53,433 nt of DNA from Lentimicrobiaceae bacterium (lineage in GTDB: Bacteria; Bacteroidota; Bacteroidia; Bacteroidales; F082). Positions within the stretch are counted from its first letter, which is position 1. The number at the start of each line of letters is the position of its first letter. Positions 1-7,422 of the stretch are shown piece after piece. The position numbers were made by a program, and so were the translations under genes. Where the stretch lies: contig SUWS01000012.1 of the NCBI GenBank assembly GCA_015061365.1, forward strand, positions 1 to 53,433, read 5' to 3'. The notes under the pieces were generated by a model. That model was not told where the DNA came from. It was given only the letters and a program-made list of their open reading frames with translations, and did no database searches.

Positions 1-37
1 TTACAAACATATCACAAAAATAGTAAAAAAAACAACC

Positions 38-60
38 GCGTCACCCAAAATAGGTGACGC
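38..60 (-). terminator. Hairpin, possible distal terminator
   Basis: A perfect 8-bp stem (GCGTCACC / GGTGACGC) with a 7-nt loop. Read on the minus strand it is followed a few bases later by a run of eight T, so it could end leftward transcription that passes the nearer hairpin at 153-178. Nothing else is recognised in the first 150 bases. Confidence 0.4.
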
Positions 61-152
61 ATGAACGTTAAACTATTGTTTATCTGAAACTTGTATTTTT
101 ACTAAAAATAGAGTGACGAAGTCAGGAAAAAATCCATAGATAAAAAATAAAA

Positions 153-178
153 GACGAAAGATTTTTACACCTTTCGCC
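153..178 (-). terminator. Terminator after the barrel gene
   Basis: On the minus strand a CGAAAG / CTTTCG stem is followed by a T-rich tract (TTTTATTTTTTAT). It lies about 35 bases past the stop of the outer-membrane barrel gene and fits an intrinsic terminator of the TPR/barrel transcription unit. Confidence 0.55.
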
Positions 179-181
179 TTC

Positions 182-210
182 TAACTTTAAACTTTGAACT
201 TTAAACTTTC
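182..210. repeat. Period-7 repeat array
   Basis: Four tandem copies of a 7-base unit of the form AACTTTA/AACTTTG, directly after the stop codon of the barrel gene. It is one of several such arrays at gene ends in this window. Confidence 0.7.
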
Positions 211-211
211 G

Positions 212-1846
212 TCAAAATCTATATTTGAATCCTAAGAACGCCTGAAATCCGTAGCTTGGATAGCCGTAATACATTTGGTATTTGTTATGAATAAGATTCT
301 TGATTTCTGCATAAAACGACAAGTCGTCGTTAAAGTTATAGTCGCAACCTAATTGTATGTCGCAGACGGGTTTTAATTTCATTGACTTAGATTCTGACTT
401 GTACGCATATCGTTTTCCTTCAAAATATGTTGTAATATTGAAATTCCATTTTTCATCAAGATTATAAAATCCTCTCAAATTAAACTTTACTTTTGGCTCG
501 TACCATGGTTCAACCTGTCCAACTCTCTCGAAATGGTTGTATGCGAAATCCGCAGCTACCTTAATGTCGTCATTGATCTTCATCTGTATGTCCGCCAAGA
601 AATTGAAAATGGTACAATTATCTAAAACAATGTCAAATGTGCCTAACTCGTTATACGTATCTTTAAAGAATATATAATTGTTAACATTTCTGTATCTAAT
701 TCCGAGACGTGTACTGACTTTGTTCAAGACCTTGAAATTCAAGCCTCCTTGAAAGTCTATCTTAGTCTTCTCGTAATCAAATTCACCCATATTTGTTAAG
801 TCTGAGATGATGAAAGGGTTTTCCGACAATATCTCTTTCAAGGTGTTAATCTTTGTCTTACCGCCTAATCCTGCATAGAACTCTATATTTCTACTGAAGA
901 GGTAAAGGCTTCCTTTGATGTCAGGGTATATGCCTCCCATGCTTGTGGAGTTAGTCTTGGCGTCGACGCGGAAACCGAGGTGAAGGTTGTAGTATTCGCC
1001 GTCGAAGTCGAGACGCGGATTGGCAGAGATGATGAATAATGTCTGCGAGATATTGTTAAGTTCAGCCTTGATATCGACAGACAGTGTCTGTATCCCGTCG
1101 CTGTTTCTGAACCATGAGTTGGAATGTTCTATATAGGCATTAAACTTTATAAGGTTTTCCATCACGCCGCCTTGTATTCCGGTGTAGTTATAATCTAAAA
1201 GGAACTCGTCGTAGAGTGACCTGTAACTTGTCTGGTTGTTATTGGACAGTAATTTGACACCTAACGAGTTGATGAATCTTTTGGTATCGGGAACATCATC
1301 GGTGTTGATGTCAGGGCTATATTTTAGATTGTACATGTCGTTGTGGTAGTCGATAAATGTACGCAACTGGAAACCAGAGAATTTGTTGTTCATCGACAGA
1401 TTGAAGGCGTTGTTCATGTACTTCGAGTTGTCGTAGTCTTTCATATTGGTCCAAGTGGAGTTGTGGGTGAGTCCAATGCCGAGGCTCATATTTCTCGTCA
1501 AGTCGGAATAATGTCGGAAAAGAACGTCAGGCGACAATCGTGTACCGAGACCTATTTTAACGAAATTATTTGTTATGTCGTGCGACATGACATCATTGTA
1601 AGACATCGGGCTTACCGGCTCAAGGTCGAGTTTGTAATTGTAGAAGAAGTCCTGGGTGTTGACTTTATAATCCGGAATATTGAATTCATGTTTCGGCAGT
1701 TGAGGATTCATCAAAACACGTTCCGACTTCTTGATATGAGGCGTGAATGAACCTTCAACAGTCACTTCTTCATTATGACTTTGTGCGTTTACAGATGCGG
1801 TCGCAAATAATAAAAATAATGTTACGACTATATTTCTAATCTTCAT
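212..1846 (-). CDS. Outer-membrane beta-barrel protein, TonB-receptor-like
   Basis: 544 residues with a signal peptide ending near residue 21 (VNAQ). A short mature N-terminus (EEVTVEGSFTPHI) is followed by about 450 residues of alternating aromatic/polar strands, and the chain ends in F-K-Y-R-F, a terminal-aromatic signature typical of outer-membrane barrels. The barrel resembles the C-terminal part of TonB-dependent receptors, but no plug domain or carboxypeptidase-like N-terminal domain is visible, and the length is below that of a full receptor. The gene lies 12 bases after the 1002-residue TPR protein gene and is almost certainly co-transcribed with it. Such TPR/barrel pairs are familiar in Bacteroidales, but the function is unknown to me; a shared role at the outer membrane is inferred. 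Confidence 0.8.
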   Translation of the reverse strand: MKIRNIVVTLFLLFATASVNAQSHNEEVTVEGSFTPHIKKSERVLMNPQLPKHEFNIPDYKVNTQDFFYNYKLDLEPVSPMSYNDVMSHDITNNFVKIGLGTRLSPDVLFRHYSDLTRNMSLGIGLTHNSTWTNMKDYDNSKYMNNAFNLSMNNKFSGFQLRTFIDYHNDMYNLKYSPDINTDDVPDTKRFINSLGVKLLSNNNQTSYRSLYDEFLLDYNYTGIQGGVMENLIKFNAYIEHSNSWFRNSDGIQTLSVDIKAELNNISQTLFIISANPRLDFDGEYYNLHLGFRVDAKTNSTSMGGIYPDIKGSLYLFSRNIEFYAGLGGKTKINTLKEILSENPFIISDLTNMGEFDYEKTKIDFQGGLNFKVLNKVSTRLGIRYRNVNNYIFFKDTYNELGTFDIVLDNCTIFNFLADIQMKINDDIKVAADFAYNHFERVGQVEPWYEPKVKFNLRGFYNLDEKWNFNITTYFEGKRYAYKSESKSMKLKPVCDIQLGCDYNFNDDLSFYAEIKNLIHNKYQMYYGYPSYGFQAFLGFKYRF

Positions 1847-1858
1847 GTCAGTTTCTCC

Positions 1859-4800
1859 TTATTCGTTTGTTGTAGCGTTGATGACGTTTAATTTTTCTTG
1901 CGCTTCATTTACGATGCCGCCATGATTCATTTCGTTATGAGGATAATTCTCTATGACGCTTTTCAACGTTTCTTTTGCCTGGAAGTCGTTGTCTTTGGCG
2001 ACATAAACATCACTCAAGATAATGAACGAACGTGCCGTCCAATACATATAATTATTAAAATTCTCAGACACTTCGAAAACTTTCTCTTCTGCCTCATCGT
2101 ATCTCTGTAAATTATAAAGACATACCGCGGAGCTGTATCCGCTTTCCGCTCCTATCTCCGTCTTATCTAATCCCGTACAAATGTTAAAATACTTTAAGGA
2201 TTCTTCATAATCACCTTTGTCAAAATACGATTTAGCGAGAATATAGTTCGCTTGAATCTTCTGATTATCGGATATTTCATTAATAGCTAGAATCTCGTTA
2301 GCTTTCTCAATGGATTTATTATATTCATTATTGAAATAGTGACTTTTCATCGAGCCTTCAATTGCTTCGAGCATAATATCTTGGTTCTCCGTTATATCTG
2401 CAAGTCGGTCATAATATTCTGCCGATGACGAATAGTTCTCAGCGTCGTAATCCATTCTCGCGATCAGAAGAAGCGAGTTATCAGTGTAATCGTTATCCGG
2501 CTGATTTATTACATATTCGATATGCTGACGGATCTCTTCGGTTTCACCCAATCCTTCCAACGACTTCATGGCGTAATAATGCACGTCGAGGAGATATGCT
2601 CCGTTTTGATATTTCTCCAAATATTGTCTTGCGCCTTTGAGCGTCTCGTTATAGTCTCTCTTTGAATAGAAATCTTGTATAGTCACAAACGACAACGAAT
2701 CCTGTTTGTCGATGCTTATCACCGCAAGATTGTTCTTCTCTATATAGTCGAAATAAGATTGGATTTCGTTTTTGTCGCGATAGATATTACTGATGATATT
2801 TAGAGCCTCTCGCGATTCTTCAGTATTAGGATACTGAGCCACCACGTTTTTAAGATTCTCTAACGCCTTGTCATTCTCGTCGTTGTTATAATATGCCATA
2901 CCTATTTTCATAAGCGACTTACGAGCGTATGACGATCTCGGTTTTTCCTTGACGACTCTGTCGAATGCAGCTATCGCCGAGCGACTGTCGTTTGTTGCGA
3001 GATAAGCGATACCTATTTCATAAAGAGCCTTGTCATAAAACGACGACTTCTTATATCTTTCAGTGATTATATTCAAGCAACTGATCTTTTCGTTTGTTTT
3101 ACCCAAAGCTCCGTAACCCATTGCTTGTTGATAATATGCATAATCCGCATTTTTATCATCAATCTTAACGGCGTTGCTGTATGAGGTAATAGCGTCGTTA
3201 TATTGACGTTGCACAAAATGGCAGTCACCCACACGCATCCACGAGTCTGCCTGACGCAAATTATCGGATGATTTGTCGTGAATGACGAATTCCTTAAACT
3301 TTGTCATGGAATTTTTAAAGTCGCCTCTGTTGAGATATAAGTATCCTAAGTTGTAATATGCCAGCGCATAAACTTCCGATCCACTCGCTTTAGGATCTTT
3401 GATGAATTGCAGATAGTTCTGTAAAGCCTTGTTCTCGTCTTTCAACATATAATAAGTGTCGGCAGTCCAGAACAAAGCCTCGACCTGAGACGATTTCTTA
3501 AAATAATTTAAGGCTTCAGAATAAGCACCTTCTTTATATTGCTGCATTCCCGCACTATATGTCAGCTCCGATTGTATCTTCTTCAATTCCGGACTTAAAT
3601 CAGGATATTGTTCCATACATTCTAAAGCCGCGTTATAGTCGTTGGATTTAAGAAGTATATGAACACAAATATCTTGTAACTCTTCCGCATGAATCGAATT
3701 AGGATTATTCTTAATGTACTCATTCAACACATTGACGGTTTCATTGAAAGGGTCGATACCTGGAATGAAACTCAGAATCGCATAATTGAGAAGAGCGTTC
3801 TCGCTTATACTGTCGTTGTAATTCATCTTGTACGCCTTGAAGAATGTGTTTCTCGCGAATTTATCTTGTTTCGTATTTGTATAACACTGCGCCATATAAT
3901 ATGAACCATATTGTCCTAACTCGTCGTTAGAATCGGTTACTTTTGAAAAATGATCGATAGCACCTTCAAAGTCGTTCGTTTTCATCATACAGAAAGCTAT
4001 CTTAAACTCTACTTCTCTTGGCAGCTTACGATTTGAATTCTCTGTCACTATGTTATAATATTCAAGACTTTTTGAATAGTCGCCTTGCTGATACCACGAC
4101 TCAGCCAACATCAATGCCACATCAGCCTTGCGTTTTTTCTTAGATTTATTTAAGATCTCGTCACCATTCTGACTTACCTCCAAATAGTTATTTCTCTCAA
4201 AATTAATCTGAAGTATGTAAGTGTTCGCGACGTCTTTGTATTTCTCGTCTTTCTTGATAATGTTAAAATAATTTAAGGCTTCGTCATGATTTCCGTTTAT
4301 GTACATGATGTGAGCATAATAATAACGAGCGTCGTTACGATATGGATTGTCGCTGAGTGTCAGTTCCTCGAAAATTGGTTTCGCCTTGTCGATATTGTTT
4401 GTCTGATAGTAGCAATATGCTTCTTTGAATTTACATTCGTATTTTTCTTCGTCATTCAGACTTCTTGTGTTCACAGAGTTATATATCTTCAATGCATCTC
4501 GATATTTCCTGTCGCTGAACAAAGTGTTGGCATATAGGAAGTTCGCGTGTTCTGCCATAAGACTCGTCGGGTTTTCTTTCACGAAAGCGATTATCTTATT
4601 CTCACCTTTGCCGTTACCGAGCAACAACGATGAGACTGCTTCGTAATATTTTGCCACGACGACATTTGCGTCATTCTGATTACCATTCATCGCCAAATAG
4701 TTCTCGAAACATTGCAATGCTGAAGCGTAATGACGATTCTCAAACAACATCAAGCCTTTCTCGAAAGTGGCTTGCGGTTCATATTGATTGATATTTTTCT

Positions 4801-4867
4801 GTGCTAAGACAGAGATTGTCGATAATAATAAAGTTGAAATGACGAGAATTTTTAATATAGATTTCAT
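1859..4867 (-). CDS. Large periplasmic tetratricopeptide-repeat protein
   Basis: 1002 residues with a signal peptide ending near residue 22 (VLAQ). The rest consists of about 20 or more TPR-like helical hairpins, with recurrent patterns such as ALxxFExYL, A..YY.Ax..Y..G.Y..A and ALxYFxxI. No catalytic domain is visible. TPR arrays of this kind act as protein-binding scaffolds. It is the first gene of a two-gene unit with the barrel protein that follows 12 bases downstream, so its likely partner is that barrel or peptidoglycan/outer-membrane factors. A TAnnTTTG box at 4915-4922 gives a plausible own promoter downstream of the rnpB terminator. It is longer than the T9SS-associated TPR lipoproteins I know (PorW/SprE) and lacks a lipobox, so I do not assign it to T9SS. 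Confidence 0.85.
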   Translation of the reverse strand: MKSILKILVISTLLLSTISVLAQKNINQYEPQATFEKGLMLFENRHYASALQCFENYLAMNGNQNDANVVVAKYYEAVSSLLLGNGKGENKIIAFVKENPTSLMAEHANFLYANTLFSDRKYRDALKIYNSVNTRSLNDEEKYECKFKEAYCYYQTNNIDKAKPIFEELTLSDNPYRNDARYYYAHIMYINGNHDEALNYFNIIKKDEKYKDVANTYILQINFERNNYLEVSQNGDEILNKSKKKRKADVALMLAESWYQQGDYSKSLEYYNIVTENSNRKLPREVEFKIAFCMMKTNDFEGAIDHFSKVTDSNDELGQYGSYYMAQCYTNTKQDKFARNTFFKAYKMNYNDSISENALLNYAILSFIPGIDPFNETVNVLNEYIKNNPNSIHAEELQDICVHILLKSNDYNAALECMEQYPDLSPELKKIQSELTYSAGMQQYKEGAYSEALNYFKKSSQVEALFWTADTYYMLKDENKALQNYLQFIKDPKASGSEVYALAYYNLGYLYLNRGDFKNSMTKFKEFVIHDKSSDNLRQADSWMRVGDCHFVQRQYNDAITSYSNAVKIDDKNADYAYYQQAMGYGALGKTNEKISCLNIITERYKKSSFYDKALYEIGIAYLATNDSRSAIAAFDRVVKEKPRSSYARKSLMKIGMAYYNNDENDKALENLKNVVAQYPNTEESREALNIISNIYRDKNEIQSYFDYIEKNNLAVISIDKQDSLSFVTIQDFYSKRDYNETLKGARQYLEKYQNGAYLLDVHYYAMKSLEGLGETEEIRQHIEYVINQPDNDYTDNSLLLIARMDYDAENYSSSAEYYDRLADITENQDIMLEAIEGSMKSHYFNNEYNKSIEKANEILAINEISDNQKIQANYILAKSYFDKGDYEESLKYFNICTGLDKTEIGAESGYSSAVCLYNLQRYDEAEEKVFEVSENFNNYMYWTARSFIILSDVYVAKDNDFQAKETLKSVIENYPHNEMNHGGIVNEAQEKLNVINATTNE

Positions 4868-4914
4868 TTTTTCGTAAATAAAAACATAACAAGGTTTAAA
4901 CAGATTTTAAACGA

Positions 4915-4922
4915 CAAAGTTA
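4915..4922 (-). promoter_or_regulatory. Promoter -7 box for the TPR/barrel unit
   Basis: On the minus strand this reads TAACTTTG, matching the Bacteroidota -7 consensus TAnnTTTG, about 48 bases upstream of the TPR protein start. No convincing -33 TTG was seen. Confidence 0.5.
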
Positions 4923-4940
4923 CGAAAAAATTACGTTAGG

Positions 4941-4979
4941 AAAATAAAAAACGGAACTAAAAATAGCTCCGTTTTTTTT
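4941..4979 (-). terminator. rnpB terminator
   Basis: Hairpin with arms ACGGAACTA / TAGCTCCGT (one G-U or mismatch) flanked by T-rich tracts on both strands. On the minus strand it follows the 3' end of rnpB immediately, so it terminates that RNA. Confidence 0.75.
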
Positions 4980-4980
4980 A

Positions 4981-5330
4981 CTAAAAGCATAAGCGGGATT
5001 CTGTTCCTTGTTTCCAAGGTGATTGTCATTTCTCTAGGTCTGACGTTGCCGACAGACTCAAGCAACCTACCCTCCCGACTCGGACGAGCAGCCCTCAAAC
5101 GTCGGTGTATTTGGTCTTGCAGCCCATAAGGTTTACCCCGAACCTATGTCACCATAGATTCGCGTGAGCTCTTACCTCACATTTTCACCCTTACTCCGAA
5201 GAGCGGTAGTTTTCTGTGGCACTTGCTGTTATCTTTTCAGATACCTTCCTGTTAAGAAGTATGGCGCTCTGTGCTGTCCCGACTTTCCTCACGCAGAATC
5301 ACTCCTGCCTGCGACAATCGCTTTTCGCCT
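4981..5330 (-). ncRNA. rnpB: RNase P RNA, bacterial class A
   Basis: The minus strand carries the hallmarks of the RNA subunit of RNase P, which trims 5' leaders from tRNA precursors. Near the 5' end is GAGGAAAGTCGGGAC, matching the universally conserved GAGGAAAGTCC region. The 3' end has ACAGAATCCCGCTTAT, matching the ACAGAA-CCGGCTTA block. The terminal segments AAAAGC (5') and GCTTTT (3') can pair as helix P1, which sets the ends to within a few bases. Length about 350 nt is normal. A TATCTTTG -7 box sits 2-9 bases upstream and a hairpin terminator follows. Open reading frames across it are spurious. Confidence 0.95.
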
Positions 5331-5331
5331 G

Positions 5332-5339
5332 CAAAGATA
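5332..5339 (-). promoter_or_regulatory. Promoter -7 box for rnpB
   Basis: TATCTTTG on the minus strand, an exact TAnnTTTG match placed a few bases before the expected 5' end of RNase P RNA. A TTG lies about 15 bases further upstream. The distance to the RNA start supports its use. Confidence 0.65.
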
Positions 5340-5419
5340 ATAAAAGTCAACGGACAACTGACAACTGTCAACAGATTTTTTTAAAACCTAAGAAGAATCT
5401 CAACCTTGAACCTTTGCCC

Positions 5420-5622
5420 TTAAGGGGACTTCTACAAATTCCCCGTTTAAATAAATTTTGACAATTATGATAGGAACTTTTGCGTGCTTTATGTTTTTTC
5501 TTGGAATATTTTCGTCTATCTTTCAATCACATAGCTCGCTATGTTCTCTCAAGATAAACAAAAATCTTCTCAAAGAAAAATTCATAAATCACTTGCAAAG
5601 CAATTTATAGAAGTCCCCTTAA
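5420..5622. mobile_element. 203-bp foldback (MITE-like) element, copy 1
   Basis: A 203-bp AT-rich segment bounded by TTAAGGGGACTTCTACAAA and its inverted counterpart ...TTTATAGAAGTCCCCTTAA. The interior is itself an imperfect palindrome centred near 5535 (CATAGCTCGCTATG), so the whole element can fold into one long hairpin. It carries no ORF of note. A second copy of the same length lies at 45203-45405 with only scattered differences. The right end overlaps the prmC stop codon. A non-autonomous transposable element is the simplest reading; a structured RNA or recombination site remains possible. Confidence 0.8.
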
Positions 5623-6491
5623 CCATTTCTCAGACTCATAACTCTATCTCTATCTCTAAAGTCTTTGTGAATCTTAACATTTGAAAATCCTAATTCGTGG
5701 CATAAGTCAGACATCTCCTTGCCGAGATATTCGTTTATCTCGAACCAGACTTCTCCGTTTTCTTTGAGATGCGTCTTCGCAAATTCTAAGATGCTTCTGT
5801 AAAAAATCAGAGGATCGTTGTCGCTGACAAATAAAGCATTATGCGGTTCCCATTTCAAAACGTTGTTATGCATCTCCGCCTTTTCCAACTCTCTCACGTA
5901 AGGTGGATTGCTTACAATGATGTCGAATTTTGTTTCGATATTATTCTTCAAGTTAAGAATATCGTCGTGAATGAAGCTGACACTTACATTATTATTGAAA
6001 GCATTTTCTCTCGCTATTTTCAAAGCTTCTTCTGAAATATCCAAAGCATAAACATTGCTATTTGAAATCAACTTAGCCAAACTAATCGCGATGCAACCAC
6101 TACCGGTTCCTATGTCAATTATTGAACAATGACTATTGACTATTGAATGTTGACTGTTGACGATTTTAGAAATCATTTCCGCCGTCTCTGGTCTCGGAAT
6201 CAAAACGTTTTCATTGACTTTAAATTTCAGATCGCAGAATTCTGTCTCACCTATTACATATTGTATCGGTTTATTTCTCAACAAATCCTTCACCGCGAAA
6301 TGAATCTTCAGCATCTCCGATTCGCTGAGACGTAAGTCGGGTTCTAACACCATCCTAACTCTATCGATGTTAAAATAATATTTGAACAAGATAAGAATCA
6401 TTGCGTTAGCCTCATCCTTTCCATAAAGCGAACAAAGCAACTCGCAATAATATTTACGTATGTCTTTTACTAAATTCGATGGAACTTTCAT
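5619..6491 (-). CDS. prmC: Peptide chain release factor N5-glutamine methyltransferase PrmC
   Basis: 290 residues; methylates the GGQ glutamine of release factors RF1/RF2 with S-adenosylmethionine in the cytosol. An N-terminal helical domain (1-75) is followed by the Rossmann methyltransferase with IDIGTGSG (about 125-132, SAM binding) and the catalytic NPPY motif at 195-198. Length is normal for the family. Residues 110-124 are encoded by a period-7 DNA repeat just before the SAM-binding strand, an oddity described in the findings. The TAA stop lies inside the end of the 203-bp foldback element. The gene is transcribed divergently from the YigZ gene. Confidence 0.93.
   Translation of the reverse strand: MKVPSNLVKDIRKYYCELLCSLYGKDEANAMILILFKYYFNIDRVRMVLEPDLRLSESEMLKIHFAVKDLLRNKPIQYVIGETEFCDLKFKVNENVLIPRPETAEMISKIVNSQHSIVNSHCSIIDIGTGSGCIAISLAKLISNSNVYALDISEEALKIARENAFNNNVSVSFIHDDILNLKNNIETKFDIIVSNPPYVRELEKAEMHNNVLKWEPHNALFVSDNDPLIFYRSILEFAKTHLKENGEVWFEINEYLGKEMSDLCHELGFSNVKIHKDFRDRDRVMSLRNG
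6119..6168. repeat. Period-7 repeat inside prmC
   Basis: About six units of a 7-base repeat (TTGACTA, TTGAATG, TTGACTG and variants) fully contained in the prmC reading frame. Seven bases times three gives seven residues, so the repeat encodes the repeated peptide S-x-x-SIVNS just before the SAM-binding motif. Confidence 0.8.
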
Positions 6492-6516
6492 ATTGCAAAA
6501 ATATTGAAAAATATCT

Positions 6517-6524
6517 TATCTTTG
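6517..6524 (+). promoter_or_regulatory. Promoter -7 box for the YigZ gene
   Basis: TATCTTTG, an exact TAnnTTTG match, with TTG at 6493-6495 about 21 bases upstream. It lies 89 bases before the YigZ start, in the divergent prmC/YigZ intergenic region. Confidence 0.5.
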
Positions 6525-6612
6525 CATTAACTTTCGACAAAAGACTAAAGGCAAAGTCTATGTTATGGAAAAAGACCGCTGCCTGTTGTCCGTTGTCTGT
6601 TGACTTAAATAA

Positions 6613-7227
6613 ATGATGTTCGACGATACATATAAAATATTAGTTTCCGAAGGTGACGGATTATATAAGGAAAAAGGCAGTAAATTTATCGCCAAGGCTT
6701 TTCCTGTTCATTCCGAGGAAGAAGTAAAATCTCGTGTAGCGGAATTCAAGAAACAATACTTTGACGCGAGACATCATTGTTACGCCTTCATTATTAATCC
6801 CGACAAATCGTGTTATCGTTCAGCCGACGACGGGGAGCCATCCGGCACTGCAGGCAAGCCGATACTAAATCAGATTCTATCAAAAGACGTGACGAATGTA
6901 TGTGTCGTTGTCGTAAGATATTTCGGCGGTATTAAATTAGGTGTTCCCGGACTTATCAACGCATACAAGACAGCGGCGCGTGAAGCCTTAGACAATGCGA
7001 CGATAATTGAAAAAACCGTCGATGAGGTATATTCCGTCGTCTTCGACTATCCTCTTATGAACGAAGTGATGCGAGTGCTGAAAGACGAAAATATTGAACA
7101 GCAGAACCCTAAGTTTGAACTCAATTGTTATCTCGAAATTTCCGTAAGGAAAAAAGACGCCGACAGAGTGACTGACAAGTTGAAACGTTTATATGGTGTC
7201 GAAGTCTCATATTTGCGAACTGTTTAA
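6613..7227 (+). CDS. YigZ/IMPACT family protein (UPF0029)
   Basis: 204 residues, a normal length for the YigZ/IMPACT family. The signature block is complete: GSKFIA near residue 22, a DARHHCYAF stretch near 51, then SADDGEPSGTAGKPIL and VVVRYFGGIKLGVPGL. A smaller C-terminal domain (about 140-204) of the ferredoxin-like UPF0029 type follows. The family is conserved from bacteria to eukaryotes; its exact role in bacteria is unsettled, with links to translation control in eukaryotic IMPACT. ATG at 6613 is followed at once by a second ATG at 6616; either could be used. It probably has its own promoter (6517-6524). Confidence 0.92.
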   Translation: MMFDDTYKILVSEGDGLYKEKGSKFIAKAFPVHSEEEVKSRVAEFKKQYFDARHHCYAFIINPDKSCYRSADDGEPSGTAGKPILNQILSKDVTNVCVVVVRYFGGIKLGVPGLINAYKTAAREALDNATIIEKTVDEVYSVVFDYPLMNEVMRVLKDENIEQQNPKFELNCYLEISVRKKDADRVTDKLKRLYGVEVSYLRTV

Positions 7228-7422
7228 AAATCCGCACGTTAGAAACATAGTTTTCAGAAAGTCACATTTGCTCGTAATTTACGTCAAAGAAAATTAATTG
7301 TCAATAGAGAATCTATTTTTTTATTAACTTTTTTGTGCACATTTTTGTTGAAAATTCAGGAAACGGAAATTGAAATTTTAAATCTCTGATTTTTAAAATA
7401 TTGTAATTTTTACCATCAAGAA

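Noticed and set aside
1343-1750. 135-residue antisense ORF in the barrel gene
   Set aside because: It is a shadow of the barrel gene on the other strand, without a ribosome binding site or recognisable domain.
1859-4867. T9SS component PorW/SprE
   Set aside because: TPR content is shared, but the protein is longer, lacks a lipobox and has no other T9SS gene beside it; the assignment would be a guess.
5216-5461. 81-residue ORF on the plus strand
   Set aside because: It runs antisense through RNase P RNA and into the foldback element; the RNA explains the conservation and the peptide resembles nothing.
7228-7422. Possible replication origin upstream of dnaA
   Set aside because: The segment is AT-rich but I see no cluster of DnaA boxes (TTATCCACA or close variants), so no origin is called.
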